Shown here piece after piece: positions 7,223-16,641 of a stretch of 42,250 nt of DNA (position 1 is its first letter; every line of letters begins with the position of its first letter). The notes under the pieces were generated by a model. The model had not been told where the DNA came from and did no database searches. It worked only from the letters and a program-made list of their open reading frames with translations. The stretch is taken from contig JAFYEM010000013.1 in the NCBI GenBank assembly GCA_017544265.1, positions 1 through 42,250 of the forward strand. Reading direction: 5' to 3'. The DNA comes from Bacteroidales bacterium. GTDB taxonomy: Bacteria; Bacteroidota; Bacteroidia; Bacteroidales; UBA932. Position numbers and translations under genes: made by a program.

Positions 7223-7756
7223 TCATTTCTTTCCGGCGGCGAAATGGTAGAGTATGATGCCTGCGCAGACCGAGACGTTGAGCGAGTGCTTTGAGCCGAA
7301 CTGCGGAATTTCCAGCGATAGGTCGGCCTCGGCCAGGGCTTCGTCCGAAATGCCGTCCACCTCGTTTCCGAGCACAAGGGCGTATTTTATGGCTTCTTCG
7401 CGGACAAAGGAGGGAAGTTTTACAGAATTCACTGTCTGCTCCACGGCAACTACTCTGTAGCCGTCCACGCGCAGTTCCCGGAGCAGGGCCGCAGTGTCCT
7501 GACGCTTCTCCCAGGGTACGCTGTCCTCGGCTCCGAGGGCGGATTTGTGAATCTCGGGGGATGGTGGAACCGGGCTTATTCCGCACATATAGACCTTGTC
7601 TGCCTTGAATGCGTCTGCGCTGCGCAGCACGGAACCCACGTTGTGGGCGCTCCGGATGTTGTCAAGCACCACCACTATTCCGGAAGGAGGCAGGCTGCGA
7701 TAGGCCTCCGCCGGGATTCTTCCCATCTCGATTCCTGTAAGTTTTCTGTCCTTCAT
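7223..7756 (-). CDS. SpoU/TrmH family RNA 2'-O-methyltransferase
   Basis: A 177-aa SPOUT-class methyltransferase using S-adenosylmethionine to methylate ribose 2'-OH in rRNA or tRNA; the target cannot be told. Motif 1 is VVLDNIRSAHNVGSVLRSAD (N and R conserved), motif 2 is ALVLGNEVDGIS, motif 3 is LEIPQFGSKHSLNVSVCAGI; these build the knotted SAM site. The short protein lacks the N-terminal L30e-like domain of RlmB. The start is set at the ATG 7754-7756 (MKDRKLTG) instead of a TTG nine bases upstream, because a TATTTTTG -7 box (7763-7770) ends just 7 nt before it. Downstream comes tRNA-Val on the same strand. Confidence 0.9.
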   Translation of the reverse strand: MKDRKLTGIEMGRIPAEAYRSLPPSGIVVVLDNIRSAHNVGSVLRSADAFKADKVYMCGISPVPPSPEIHKSALGAEDSVPWEKRQDTAALLRELRVDGYRVVAVEQTVNSVKLPSFVREEAIKYALVLGNEVDGISDEALAEADLSLEIPQFGSKHSLNVSVCAGIILYHFAAGKK

Positions 7757-7762
7757 AGGCCG

Positions 7763-7770
7763 CAAAAATA
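7763..7770 (-). promoter_or_regulatory. -7 box of the trmH-like gene
   Basis: TATTTTTG on the minus strand matches TAnnTTTG and ends 7 nt before the ATG, so the mRNA leader would be only a few nt. No clear -33 box is seen. Confidence 0.4.
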
Positions 7771-7774
7771 ATAA

Positions 7775-7805
7775 TTTTTATTGTCGCGGAAAATAGTTAT
7801 ATTTG
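7775..7805 (+). promoter_or_regulatory. glyA promoter
   Basis: TATATTTG at 7798-7805 is a full -7 match. A T-rich run at 7775-7779 occupies the -33 position, 19 nt upstream. The glyA ATG follows 22 nt later. Confidence 0.6.
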
Positions 7806-7826
7806 TGAACTAAACACTAATCGCTA

Positions 7827-9170
7827 ATGAAACAGGACCTGCAGGTATTCGACCTGATTAAAAAAGAACAGGAAAGACAGTCTTCCGGATTGGAGTTGAT
7901 CGCAAGCGAGAACTATGTGTCCCAGCAGGTGCTGGAGGCCATGGGTTCAATATGCACCAATAAATATGCGGAAGGCTATCCCGGTCACCGCTATTACGGC
8001 GGCTGTGAGGTGGTGGACCAGATTGAGCAGCTGGCGATAGACCGCCTGAAGGAGCTTTACGGCGCCGAGTACGCCAACGTCCAGCCGCATTCGGGAGCGG
8101 AGGCGAATCTTGCCGTGCAGCTCGCTGTGCTGCGTCCTGGCGATACTTTCATGGGGCTGGACCTCGCCCACGGCGGCCACCTTACCCATGGCTCCCCGGT
8201 GAATGCGTCCGGGCTTCTTTACAAGGCGGTTTCCTACGGGCTCAATCCCGAAACCGGCCGCGTGGACTACGACCAGATGGAGCGTGTCGCCCTGGAGGAG
8301 CGTCCGAAGCTTATCATCGGCGGCGCATCGGCCTATTCCCGCGAATGGGACTACGCCCGCATGCGCAAGATTGCCGACGAAGTGGGCGCGCTGCTGATGA
8401 TAGACATGGCCCATACTGCCGGTCTGATTGCCGCGGGATTGCTGGACAATCCGGTGAAATATGCCCATATAGTCACGTCCACCACGCACAAGACGCTTCG
8501 CGGTCCGCGCGGAGGCATCATCCTGATCGGCAAGGACTTCGACAATCCATGGGGCCTCACCACTCCCAAGGGCGTCGTCAAGAAGATGTCCCAGATAATC
8601 GATTCGGCGGTTTTCCCGGGCATACAGGGCGGGCCTCTCGAGCACGTCATCGCCGCCAAGGCGGTGGCCTTCTATGAGGCCCTTCAGCCGGAGTACAAGC
8701 AATACCAGACCCAGGTGCGCGACAATGCCGCAGCCATGTGCGAAGCCTTCCTCGTGCGAGGCTACAAGGTCGTTTCTGGCGGAACGGACAACCATCTCAT
8801 GCTGATTGACCTGCGGCCCAAGTTCCCTGAACTCAGCGGAAAGGTCGCGGAGAAAGAACTCGGCAGGGCGGATATCACCCTGAACAAGAATATGGTGCCC
8901 TTCGACAGCCGTTCGGCTTTCCAGACTTCCGGCATACGTGTCGGGACCCCCGCAATCACTTCGCGGGGCTTTGTCCAGAAAGACATGGTCGATATAGTCG
9001 AACTTATAGACACGGTGCTCACGTCGGCAAATGCCCATGTCGCCGCGCTGACGGCAAAGGAGCCGGATGCAGCCGCCCTTGCGGAGCTGGATGAGCACAA
9101 GGCCGTCGTGGACGAAGTGCGGCGCAAGGTGCACATGATGACAAGCGGCCGTCCGCTGAACAGGTATTAG
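7827..9170 (+). CDS. glyA: Serine hydroxymethyltransferase
   Basis: PLP-dependent cytosolic enzyme converting serine and tetrahydrofolate to glycine and methylene-tetrahydrofolate, the main one-carbon source. 447 aa, slightly longer than the 417-aa E. coli enzyme and extended at the C-terminus, as is common in Bacteroidota. Seen: [38 protein letters not shown], the active-site [13 protein letters not shown] with the PLP lysine at Lys222, and [10 protein letters not shown] near the C-terminus. A good promoter precedes it. The secreted nuclease gene starts only 4 nt after its stop, which implies co-transcription, though no functional link is obvious. Confidence 0.98.
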   Translation: MKQDLQVFDLIKKEQERQSSGLELIASENYVSQQVLEAMGSICTNKYAEGYPGHRYYGGCEVVDQIEQLAIDRLKELYGAEYANVQPHSGAEANLAVQLAVLRPGDTFMGLDLAHGGHLTHGSPVNASGLLYKAVSYGLNPETGRVDYDQMERVALEERPKLIIGGASAYSREWDYARMRKIADEVGALLMIDMAHTAGLIAAGLLDNPVKYAHIVTSTTHKTLRGPRGGIILIGKDFDNPWGLTTPKGVVKKMSQIIDSAVFPGIQGGPLEHVIAAKAVAFYEALQPEYKQYQTQVRDNAAAMCEAFLVRGYKVVSGGTDNHLMLIDLRPKFPELSGKVAEKELGRADITLNKNMVPFDSRSAFQTSGIRVGTPAITSRGFVQKDMVDIVELIDTVLTSANAHVAALTAKEPDAAALAELDEHKAVVDEVRRKVHMMTSGRPLNRY

Positions 9171-9174
9171 AATC

Positions 9175-10470
9175 ATGAAATTCAAGTATTTACTCTTAGC
9201 TTTCGCGGCTCTGCTGCTGGCCTCCTGCCAGGGGAACAAGGACATTGTTCTAATGATGGAGGTGGACCCTATGTCGGTCACGGTTTCGTGCGGTGGTGAG
9301 CCTGTCGAGCTTAACCTGAAGACCAATTCTCCTTCCTGGAAGGCCTATGGATTCGAATCATGGATACATGTTTCCCCGGCGACAGGCTCCGGTGATGCCG
9401 TGCTCACGCTGACTGCGGATGAGAATGCTTCCGCATCATCCAGGGAAGGCCTTCTGCTGATTGAAGACCTCTCGTCGGGCTCGGTTTTCCGCATCCCCGT
9501 AGTCCAGTACGGCAGGGCAACTCCGGATGACGACCCGGACGACCCTGATGATCCCGACGATCCTGATGACCCGGAGGTCCCGGATGACAATCCTACGGAC
9601 CCGGATGATCCGGATGTGCCCCATGTCAGCAGCTCCCAGCCCGGCTGGGCTGAGCTTCCGAAGATGAATATCGGCCATTCCCAGCAGTATTTAATCAATA
9701 CTGAAAATGAGGACCAGTACTACGCCATGCACATCTGCCCGAATTTCAACTACGGCAGTTCTTCGCGCAGGGCTCGCAATTACACCGTCTGCTTCGATGC
9801 GGACAAGCATGTCCCTCTCTGGGTGGCGGCTCCACGACACAAAGGTTATGAGGTCGGTTCCGGGCGGAGCGGCTATTCCCATGACCCGGATATTCCGTCC
9901 GGTATCCAGTACAAGTCGAAGTCTACCGGGGGAGGCTGCAACAAGGGACACATGCTCGGCAGCGCGGAAAGGACTGTTACTGACGCCGTCAACAAGCAGG
10001 TTTTCTACTACACAAACATAGCTCCCCAGCTTTCTTCGGGCTTCAATACCGGAGGCGGCGGATGGAACAATCTGGAAGACTGGGTGGATACCCAGGTCTG
10101 CAGTGATACCCTTTATGTCGTCATAGGCACGTATTACGAATCCTATACCGACGGATACGGCAAGTCCGCTTCGCCCGATACCATAGATTTCGGCGGCAGG
10201 AACGACGTGGCTTTCCCGACCATGTTCTACTACGTCCTTCTGAGAAAGAAAGTGGAGAACACATCCAAGCTTATCACCGACTGCGATGCTTCCGAACTTA
10301 AGTGCGCCGCTTTCGTGCGTGCGCATGTGAACAGTCTCAAGGGGCAGGAAGTGACCAAAAAGGACCTTATGAAAGTCTCCGAACTTGAGCAGCTGACAGG
10401 GATTACCTATTTTGCGAATGTGCCGAACGCCCCCAAAGACGTCCTGAACGCTTCCGACTGGGGACTTTAA
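9175..10470 (+). CDS. Secreted DNA/RNA non-specific endonuclease lipoprotein with BACON domain
   Basis: A 431-aa surface or periplasmic nuclease. The lipoprotein signal MKFKYLLLAFAALLLASC lipidates Cys18. Residues about 28-115 form a BACON-type domain (EPVELNLKTNSPSWKAYG, WIHVSPATGSG), a Bacteroidota fold linked to glycan or surface binding. An acidic Asp-Pro linker follows (about residues 119-150). The C-terminal domain is of the NUC1/His-Me finger type: His259 in CNKGHMLGSAER is the catalytic histidine (usual form DRGH), and YYTNIAPQ, then GGGGWNNLEDWVD, carry the metal-binding Asn and conserved W-x-x-LE. It would degrade external nucleic acid for phosphate or nucleosides, or act as a toxin; a role in foraging fits the 5'-nucleotidase pair at 28-29.7 kb, but that is inference. 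Confidence 0.9.
   Translation: MKFKYLLLAFAALLLASCQGNKDIVLMMEVDPMSVTVSCGGEPVELNLKTNSPSWKAYGFESWIHVSPATGSGDAVLTLTADENASASSREGLLLIEDLSSGSVFRIPVVQYGRATPDDDPDDPDDPDDPDDPEVPDDNPTDPDDPDVPHVSSSQPGWAELPKMNIGHSQQYLINTENEDQYYAMHICPNFNYGSSSRRARNYTVCFDADKHVPLWVAAPRHKGYEVGSGRSGYSHDPDIPSGIQYKSKSTGGGCNKGHMLGSAERTVTDAVNKQVFYYTNIAPQLSSGFNTGGGGWNNLEDWVDTQVCSDTLYVVIGTYYESYTDGYGKSASPDTIDFGGRNDVAFPTMFYYVLLRKKVENTSKLITDCDASELKCAAFVRAHVNSLKGQEVTKKDLMKVSELEQLTGITYFANVPNAPKDVLNASDWGL
9526..9627 (+). repeat. Asp-Pro-rich coding repeat (linker)
   Basis: Imperfect tandem codons for Asp-Asp-Pro or Asp-Pro-Asp (gaccctgatgat-like units) encode a highly acidic, extended linker between the BACON and nuclease domains. Such runs can change length by slippage. 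Confidence 0.8.
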
Positions 10471-10536
10471 TAGGAATTTTCACTGAAAAATCGTAAATTC
10501 GCGACCGGAAAAATCAACTAAACCAAATAATAATCT

Positions 10537-13263
10537 ATGGAAAACAAAAAAAGAGTCTATCGCTTTGGCGGCAAACATGCCGAGGGCGACGGAAAAATGC
10601 GCGAACTTCTCGGCGGTAAAGGTGCGAACCTCGCTGAAATGAACCTCCTTGGTATGCCCGTTCCCGCAGGCTTTACCATCACGACTGAGTGCTGTACCGA
10701 GTACTACAGGCTTGGCGGCGGTTACACCCCCGAACTCCGCAAGGACGTCGCAGCCGCCCTCGAGGCAACTGAAAAAATCATGGGCAAGAAGTTCGGCGAC
10801 CCGAACGAACCGCTTCTGGTGAGCTGCCGCTCCGGTGCACGTTCCTCGATGCCCGGCATGATGGACACCATCCTCAATATCGGCCTCTGCTCCAAGACCA
10901 TACCCGGACTTATCAAGAAGACCGGCAATCCCCGTTTCGTCTATGACGCTTACCGCCGTCTGATCATGATGTATTCGGACGTGGTCATGGAGAAAGCTGA
11001 AGGCATCGAACCCGCCGACGGGCAGGGCATCCGCCAGCAGCTTGACCGGATGATGCAGGACGTCAAGGACGCGAAGGGCTACAAGTCCGACACCGAACTG
11101 ACCGCGGAAGAACTGAAAGACCTCGCAGAGGCCTTCAAGGTCCGCATCAAGGAAGTTCTCGGAGTGGAATTCCCGGACGATGCCCAGGCTCAGCTCTGGG
11201 GCTCCATCGGCGGCGTTTTCAAATCCTGGAACGGCAAACGCGCCATCCGTTACCGTCAGATCGAACACATTCCGGATGACTGGGGCACAGCAGTAAACGT
11301 CCAGTCCATGGTGTTCGGCAACATGGGCGACACTTCCGCTACCGGCGTGGCATTCTCCCGCAACCCTGCCAACGGTGACAATAAGTTCTACGGCGAGTGG
11401 CTCATCAACGCCCAGGGCGAGGATGTGGTCGCCGGTATCCGTACCCCGAACCCCCTCAACGAGGCCACCAAGAGCGAGAAGAACAAGAATCTCGCCTCCC
11501 TCGAAAAGGCTATGCCGGAGGTCTATAAGGAGCTCGACGAGATCCGCCTGAATCTGGAGAAGCACTTCCAGGATATGCAGGATATCGAGTTCACTATCCA
11601 GGAAGGCAAACTCTGGATGCTTCAGTGCCGTATCGGCAAGAGGACCGGTCTCGCCGCGCTGCAGATGGCAGTGGACATGGTCGAGGAAGGACTTATCGAC
11701 GAGGAAACCGCCGTTTTGCGCGTCAGCCCCGCACAGCTTGACGAAGTCCTGCACCCGATTCTCGACCCCGCTTCCGAAAAGAAGGCCGAAGTCCTCGCTC
11801 AGGGTCTTCCCGCTTCTCCGGGCGGTGCGGTCGGCCAGATTGTCTTCACTTCCGAAGACGCTATCGCCTACGCCAAGGCCGGCAAGAAGTGCATCCTAGT
11901 CCGCGAGGAGACTTCTCCTGAAGATATAGACGGTATGCACGCTTCCGTGGGTATCCTCACCGAGCGTGGCGGCATGACCTCCCACGCGGCCCTCGTGGCC
12001 CGCGGCTGGGGCAAGTGCTGCATCGTCGGCTGCGACTCCCTGAAGATCAACTTCAAGGACAAGACTGTCAGCTTCACCGGCGTGGGCAAGAGCTTCAAGG
12101 AGGGTGACGTGCTTAGTCTCAATGGTGCCAAGGGCCTTGTCTATGGCAGCGCCATCGACACTATGGACGCTTCCGAGAATCCGCTCTTCGCGAAATTCAT
12201 GGGCATGTGCGACAAATTCCGCCGCCTCGGCATCCGCACCAATGCAGATACTCCCGAAGATGCCGCCCGCGCCCTTAAATTCGGCGCCCAGGGTATCGGC
12301 CTCTTCCGTATCGAGCACATGTTCTACGGCCGTAACAGCGAGACTCCTCTGCAGAAACTGCGCAAGATGATTCTCTGCGACACGGACGAGGAGCGCAGGA
12401 AAGCGCTTGCTGAACTTGAGCCTTACATGAAGGCTGCCGTGAAGGAAACTCTCCGCGTCATGGACGGCAAGCCGGTCGTGTTCCGTCTTCTGGATCCGCC
12501 GCTTCATGAATTCGTTCCCAAGGGTGAGGACAAGAAGAAGGAAATCGCCTCCGAGCTCGGTATCAGCGTCAAGGAAATCGACAAGAGGGGTGAGAGCCTC
12601 CACGAGGTCAATCCTATGATGGGTCACAGGGGAGTGCGTCTGCACGTGAGTTTCCCGCTCATCGCCGAGACTCAGTACAGGGCTATCTTCACCGCCACCG
12701 CAGAACTCCTTAAGGAAGGCCTGCACCCGCATCCGGAAATCATGATTCCCGTCACCATTTCAGCACGCGAGCTCAGTTTCCAGAAGGCTATCTGCGAAAG
12801 AATCAAGGCTGAGGTCCAGGCCGCGACCCACGGAACCCTTATCGACTACCAGTTCGGTACCATGATCGAGATTCCCCGCGCCGCCCTCACCGCCGACCGC
12901 ATGGCCCGCGAAGCCCAGTTCTTCAGCTTCGGCACCAACGACCTCACCCAGATGACTTTCGGTTTCTCCCGTGACGATATCGGTACCTTCATGGGCGACT
13001 ACCTCGGCAACAAGATCCTGGATGCGGACCCGTTCCAGACCATCGACACCAAGGCCGTGGGCGAACTCGTGAGAATCGGTGTGGAGAAGGGCCGTACCCG
13101 CCGTCCCGATCTGCTCTGCGGTATCTGCGGAGAGCATGGTGGCGATCCGAAGTCCATCGCGTTCTTCAACACCATCGGCATAGACTACGTCTCCTGCTCG
13201 CCGTTCCGTGTTCCTATCGCCAGACTTGCTTCTGCCCAGGCACAGATTCTCCAGAGCAAATAG
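10537..13263 (+). CDS. ppdK: Pyruvate, phosphate dikinase
   Basis: A 908-aa cytosolic dikinase interconverting pyruvate, ATP and Pi with PEP, AMP and PPi. In order: ATP-grasp nucleotide domain (KMRELLGGKGANLAEM near residue 22, SCRSGARSSMPGMMDT, GDTSATGVAFSRNP), the swivelling phospho-His domain with catalytic His483 in RGGMTSHAALVARGWG, and the PEP/pyruvate TIM barrel with GLFRIEHMFY, FSFGTNDLTQMTFG and the acid/base Cys864 in CGICGEHGGDP. Length and motifs are complete. The start region has a possible TAAATTCG -7 box at 10494-10501. A strong terminator follows at 13282. With pckA it can set PEP flux in either glycolytic or gluconeogenic direction. Confidence 0.98.
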   Translation: MENKKRVYRFGGKHAEGDGKMRELLGGKGANLAEMNLLGMPVPAGFTITTECCTEYYRLGGGYTPELRKDVAAALEATEKIMGKKFGDPNEPLLVSCRSGARSSMPGMMDTILNIGLCSKTIPGLIKKTGNPRFVYDAYRRLIMMYSDVVMEKAEGIEPADGQGIRQQLDRMMQDVKDAKGYKSDTELTAEELKDLAEAFKVRIKEVLGVEFPDDAQAQLWGSIGGVFKSWNGKRAIRYRQIEHIPDDWGTAVNVQSMVFGNMGDTSATGVAFSRNPANGDNKFYGEWLINAQGEDVVAGIRTPNPLNEATKSEKNKNLASLEKAMPEVYKELDEIRLNLEKHFQDMQDIEFTIQEGKLWMLQCRIGKRTGLAALQMAVDMVEEGLIDEETAVLRVSPAQLDEVLHPILDPASEKKAEVLAQGLPASPGGAVGQIVFTSEDAIAYAKAGKKCILVREETSPEDIDGMHASVGILTERGGMTSHAALVARGWGKCCIVGCDSLKINFKDKTVSFTGVGKSFKEGDVLSLNGAKGLVYGSAIDTMDASENPLFAKFMGMCDKFRRLGIRTNADTPEDAARALKFGAQGIGLFRIEHMFYGRNSETPLQKLRKMILCDTDEERRKALAELEPYMKAAVKETLRVMDGKPVVFRLLDPPLHEFVPKGEDKKKEIASELGISVKEIDKRGESLHEVNPMMGHRGVRLHVSFPLIAETQYRAIFTATAELLKEGLHPHPEIMIPVTISARELSFQKAICERIKAEVQAATHGTLIDYQFGTMIEIPRAALTADRMAREAQFFSFGTNDLTQMTFGFSRDDIGTFMGDYLGNKILDADPFQTIDTKAVGELVRIGVEKGRTRRPDLLCGICGEHGGDPKSIAFFNTIGIDYVSCSPFRVPIARLASAQAQILQSK

Positions 13264-13281
13264 ACTTGCTGACATATTCTG

Positions 13282-13312
13282 AAGGACCGGCTCATTTCTG
13301 GGCCGGTCCTTT
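13282..13312 (+). terminator. ppdK terminator
   Basis: GC-rich 10-bp stem AAGGACCGGC/GCCGGTCCTT (13282-13291/13302-13311) followed by TTGATTTT. It lies between convergent ppdK and the EamA gene and may act in both directions. Confidence 0.8.
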
Positions 13313-13335
13313 GATTTTGCAGAGGGACTTGTCCG

Positions 13336-14271
13336 TTAAAGCAGGAAAAACAGCGCCACGCCGGCCATGGAAACAGCCACGCCAAGAAGTTCGCGCAGTG
13401 CAATGCGCTGTTTATAGATAAAGGCGTAGGGGATAAGTATGAAAACGGGAGTAAGAGCCATCAGCGTGGAAGCTATTCCGGCATTGGTGTACTGTACGGC
13501 CATAAGTGACAGGGAGACTCCGAGAACGGGGCCGAAGATGGTCATGACCAGCGCATATCGCATGCCGGTTCCGTCGAGAACGGCCTGCTTCAACTTGGGG
13601 AGGTCCTTCTGAATGGACATCAGCGCAAGGAAGCCTATGGCTCCGACCACGGCCCTTATCATAGTGGATGCAAACGGCAGCATGGACGCCATCCGCTCCG
13701 GTGCATCAGGCGGGATGGCATCCGTATAATACTGTAGGCCGACCTTGCTCAGCACCAGTCCTACTCCCTGGCCAAGACCTGCTCCGAGACCCAGCAGGAT
13801 GCCTTTCAGAGGCAGGGCGAGTTTTACCCCCGAGCCTTCTTCCTTGCTCAGTATGGATATTGCGATGCCGCTCAGGGTAACTGTCATGGCAAGTGCAGCT
13901 TTCCAGTTCAGGCTTTCTCCCAGAATCGCCCAGCCGGCTATTGCCGCAAAGGGGGGAGCGAGTGTCATGAACAGCTGTCCGAACCGGGCGCCGATGGAAA
14001 GGTAGCAGTTGAAGAGGCACCAGTCGCCGAAGACATAGCCAACAAGTGCCGACAGCGACAGCCATATCCAGGCTTCGCGGGTGGCATAGACCGGGTACGG
14101 TTGCCCGATCGTAAGCCAGAGCAGCGCCCCGAGAAATAGAATGGCCATGGACAGGCGCAGGACATTTGCCGGCATGGACCCGATCCTGTGGCTGGCCTTG
14201 TCTGCAAACAGTGCAGTCACGGTCCAAGAACCAGCGACCAATAGCGATATTATTTCTCCAAGGTGATTCAT
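13336..14271 (-). CDS. EamA/DMT-family membrane transporter
   Basis: About 311 aa in ten predicted membrane helices forming two EamA halves, of the drug/metabolite transporter superfamily; these move small metabolites or amino acids, and the substrate cannot be read from sequence. The first half includes LGEIISLLVAGSWTVTALFA and FGDWCLFNCYLSIGARFGQL, the second ALVMTIFGPVLGVSLSLMAV with a C-terminal LLGVAVSMAGVALFFLL. An ATG at 14286 would add five residues, but a perfect TATGTTTG -7 box (14280-14287) covers it, so I place the start at 14271 (MNHLGE). It is related in fold, not closely in sequence, to the transporter at 33.7 kb. Confidence 0.85.
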   Translation of the reverse strand: MNHLGEIISLLVAGSWTVTALFADKASHRIGSMPANVLRLSMAILFLGALLWLTIGQPYPVYATREAWIWLSLSALVGYVFGDWCLFNCYLSIGARFGQLFMTLAPPFAAIAGWAILGESLNWKAALAMTVTLSGIAISILSKEEGSGVKLALPLKGILLGLGAGLGQGVGLVLSKVGLQYYTDAIPPDAPERMASMLPFASTMIRAVVGAIGFLALMSIQKDLPKLKQAVLDGTGMRYALVMTIFGPVLGVSLSLMAVQYTNAGIASTLMALTPVFILIPYAFIYKQRIALRELLGVAVSMAGVALFFLL

Positions 14272-14279
14272 CTGCTGGA

Positions 14280-14322
14280 CAAACATAACACGAATATAGC
14301 AATTTGCCGTGGAACAGCCAAA
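14280..14322 (-). promoter_or_regulatory. Promoter region of the first EamA gene
   Basis: Two candidate -7 boxes on the minus strand: TATGTTTG (14280-14287, perfect) and TATATTCG (14291-14298, one mismatch). The second has TTTG (14319-14322) at 20 nt spacing. Both favour translation from the ATG at 14271. Confidence 0.5.
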
Positions 14323-14391
14323 TTGAGAATAAAATCAGCCTCCCACATTGCTGTAAGTCGGGTTCTGGTCAGATGCCCGAAAAAGTGCGGG

Positions 14392-14427
14392 AAAAAATGA
14401 GGTCAACTCATCAGAGTCAACCTCATT
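14392..14427 (-). terminator. Terminator of the 720-aa lipoprotein gene
   Basis: On the minus strand, arms AATGAGGTTGACTC and GAGTTGACCTCATT form a 14-bp stem with loop TGAT, followed by TTTTTT. Two pairs are G-U in the minus-strand RNA but would be C-A mismatches on the plus strand, which fixes the functional direction. Confidence 0.85.
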
Positions 14428-14451
14428 ATCGTATAACGGAATCAAGGCAGT

Positions 14452-16614
14452 TTATCTTTTGCTGCTTGATTTTCTGGCAGGAGCTTCCGTCAGATGGCTA
14501 TTCTTTTCAAGAGAGGGTTTTCTCGAATCGATAACCTTGGGGGTTTTGACGGAGGAAGAGCGGACTGCTGGTGCGGTGGGGCTTGGAGCATTTTTGGTCA
14601 TAATTGAAGGAAGGTCTCTCCAACCATAATTGGCATGGGAGCTATCGGTCAAATAATATCCAACAATTTCAAGGCCGTTATCGTTTCCGCCATTTAGCGT
14701 GGCAGATGTGCCGGTATCATCTGAAAGGACACCGATCATTACCGGTGAAACAGATGACAAATAATAGTTATCACTATAATAAAGTCCATAAAGGTAATAT
14801 GAACCATAGACGGCCCCATAGTTTATTGAGATGGAATTATCTGAATTGAATGTCGCCGGCGTGGGTATAAAACTGTATCCCCACAGGCCGTAAATGATGT
14901 ATGAGATTCCGTCTTCGTCAGCAGCAATTTCCCAGATATCTGCATCTGTGCCGTCATCTACACTCCAGGAACCAATCCAGTTGTAATACTCGTCAGGAAT
15001 AGTCGAAGGGGCGATGGAGAATTGATCAAGGCTAGAAGAGAATAAATAATTATTTAATTCTCCGGCTGTGAAGATATAGAAAGTTCCATATTCTGAAGGC
15101 AAATCAAGTGAAACAGTGGAACTGCTGGTTACTTTTGTGTTGACGTTGGCTGCGGCGTCGTCAAATGATATGGCAGATATTCCAACTTCAGCGTAATCCA
15201 ATCCCTCGCCCAGGGAAACAGCTATATTTGCTTTTCCTTCAGAGCAATCAATAAAGGCTGCAGAAACCTCTAAATAGTTCTCGTCAATGAAATCTTCTCC
15301 CGGCATCGCTATTTGAACAAGGTCATTGTCGCTATAACCCCAATATATAACTCCGCTTGATGAACCATAATATATAGGCGCCAACTGAATATTTGCAGGG
15401 GAGCCGTCGGCTTTGGTTTTCACAACTAAAGAGTGAATGATAAGATCTGAGCGGACTCCAGAATAATCGTTAATACTTCTGATATAAAGATAGTCAGATC
15501 CGCTGCTTGACATATTATAGCCAGTGAAATGTGAGTTAAAACTGACAATGCCATCAAAAGGAACATTCGTATCAGAGTAACCGATTTGATCTCCGGCCGA
15601 GCAGATGTCAAATGTTAAATAAGAATCGGCATCAGCGGAATTATAGATGATGCCATAAGGATTAACAATGCGGTATGAATTGGGTTCATCTGCATTCTGT
15701 TCGATTTCAACCTCAATGAAATCATCGGCACTCATTCCGATGTATGAATCATAGAACTTACCAGTACCTAATGAATTCCAAGTAACAGTCGGACACTCAA
15801 TCGGTTTCAATTCTAAGACCGTATTCCGCTTGACTTCGATATCCTGCTTGGTCTCGATTTCAAACAGCGAATTGATAGAATTGTCTTCAATTACTATTTT
15901 CAATCCGGCCTTGATTGTACCGACCGGTACTGGAACGTACAATACCGCCGTTCCGTTCGAATCAGGAGATATGTGGGAATAGTACTCGGTATTGCCCGTC
16001 CCTGCATAATTGCTCAGGTAAATGACATTGTCATCGCCAATCGTGAAGTTGCCGCAGAGGCTCTGATTGGTGGTATTTGTGTAGATGGAGAACCAGGCTG
16101 CTTCGTCAGGGACATTGTTGACTGTGAATTTCAGGATACCTGTGGCGGAAGAAAAACTGTAGGCGCTGCCGTTGCTGTCCGGAACGCCGATAATCGGCAG
16201 TCCGGAAAGAGGGTTGTTCACGGGTGCACTGAAGTCCTGTGGAATGGAAACAGTATATTTTCCTCCTGAAACTGAAGGAGCAATTGAAGTGGGATAGAAC
16301 GCCAGTCCGCTGGGGCGGTACCAGTCAGTAATAGTGGCGTAGAAAGTAGAGGATGCACCTGCGGATTCGGCGGTAAAGTTTGCAAATGAGCTGTTGCTTC
16401 CGTCGCTGCAGAGTACGCGTATTAAATCGTTCTTAACCCAGGAGAAAGTTTTTTCATTGGCATAGGCCGTCTTCAGTCCGTCGTCGATGGAGGCACTGAT
16501 GCGGACGATGTTGACTTCGCCCTCGGGAATGGTTTCAACGTCCTTGTTGAGTTCCTTGGAGCAGGAAACAGCAATGACAGCGGTAAATGCTATAGCGCTT
16601 AATATCTTTTTCAT
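14452..16614 (-). CDS. Large surface lipoprotein, fimbrillin-like N-terminus
   Basis: A 720-aa lipoprotein of unknown function. Signal MKKILSAIAFTAVIAVSC lipidates Cys18. The first third (about residues 35-275) has the layout of Bacteroidota fimbrillin-like surface proteins: VRISASIDDGLKTAYANEKT, FSWVKNDLIRVL, ATGILKFTVNNV, and VLYVPVPVGTIKAGLKIVI. The rest is rich in Ser, Tyr, Asp and Gly with YYGSSSGVIYWGYSDND-like segments and ends in a basic, Ser-rich tail (SSSKR). The coding sequence is clearly more AT-rich than neighbouring genes, which may mean acquisition or relaxed codon use. A 46-aa gene precedes it on the same strand behind a good promoter, and a strong terminator follows. A pilus subunit, adhesin or nutrient-binding protein are all possible. 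Confidence 0.75.
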   Translation of the reverse strand: MKKILSAIAFTAVIAVSCSKELNKDVETIPEGEVNIVRISASIDDGLKTAYANEKTFSWVKNDLIRVLCSDGSNSSFANFTAESAGASSTFYATITDWYRPSGLAFYPTSIAPSVSGGKYTVSIPQDFSAPVNNPLSGLPIIGVPDSNGSAYSFSSATGILKFTVNNVPDEAAWFSIYTNTTNQSLCGNFTIGDDNVIYLSNYAGTGNTEYYSHISPDSNGTAVLYVPVPVGTIKAGLKIVIEDNSINSLFEIETKQDIEVKRNTVLELKPIECPTVTWNSLGTGKFYDSYIGMSADDFIEVEIEQNADEPNSYRIVNPYGIIYNSADADSYLTFDICSAGDQIGYSDTNVPFDGIVSFNSHFTGYNMSSSGSDYLYIRSINDYSGVRSDLIIHSLVVKTKADGSPANIQLAPIYYGSSSGVIYWGYSDNDLVQIAMPGEDFIDENYLEVSAAFIDCSEGKANIAVSLGEGLDYAEVGISAISFDDAAANVNTKVTSSSTVSLDLPSEYGTFYIFTAGELNNYLFSSSLDQFSIAPSTIPDEYYNWIGSWSVDDGTDADIWEIAADEDGISYIIYGLWGYSFIPTPATFNSDNSISINYGAVYGSYYLYGLYYSDNYYLSSVSPVMIGVLSDDTGTSATLNGGNDNGLEIVGYYLTDSSHANYGWRDLPSIMTKNAPSPTAPAVRSSSVKTPKVIDSRKPSLEKNSHLTEAPARKSSSKR

Positions 16615-16641
16615 CTCTTCTTTTCTTTTAAGGGTTAGACA

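Noticed and set aside
7947-9326. 459-aa open frame opposite glyA
   Set aside because: Complementary-strand artefact of codon bias in a clear glyA gene.
9526-9627. Short tandem repeat considered as CRISPR or minisatellite
   Set aside because: Units are codon-level Asp-Pro repeats in frame in a nuclease linker, without spacers.
10480-11754. 424-aa open frame opposite ppdK
   Set aside because: Same reason; ppdK motifs are complete on the other strand.
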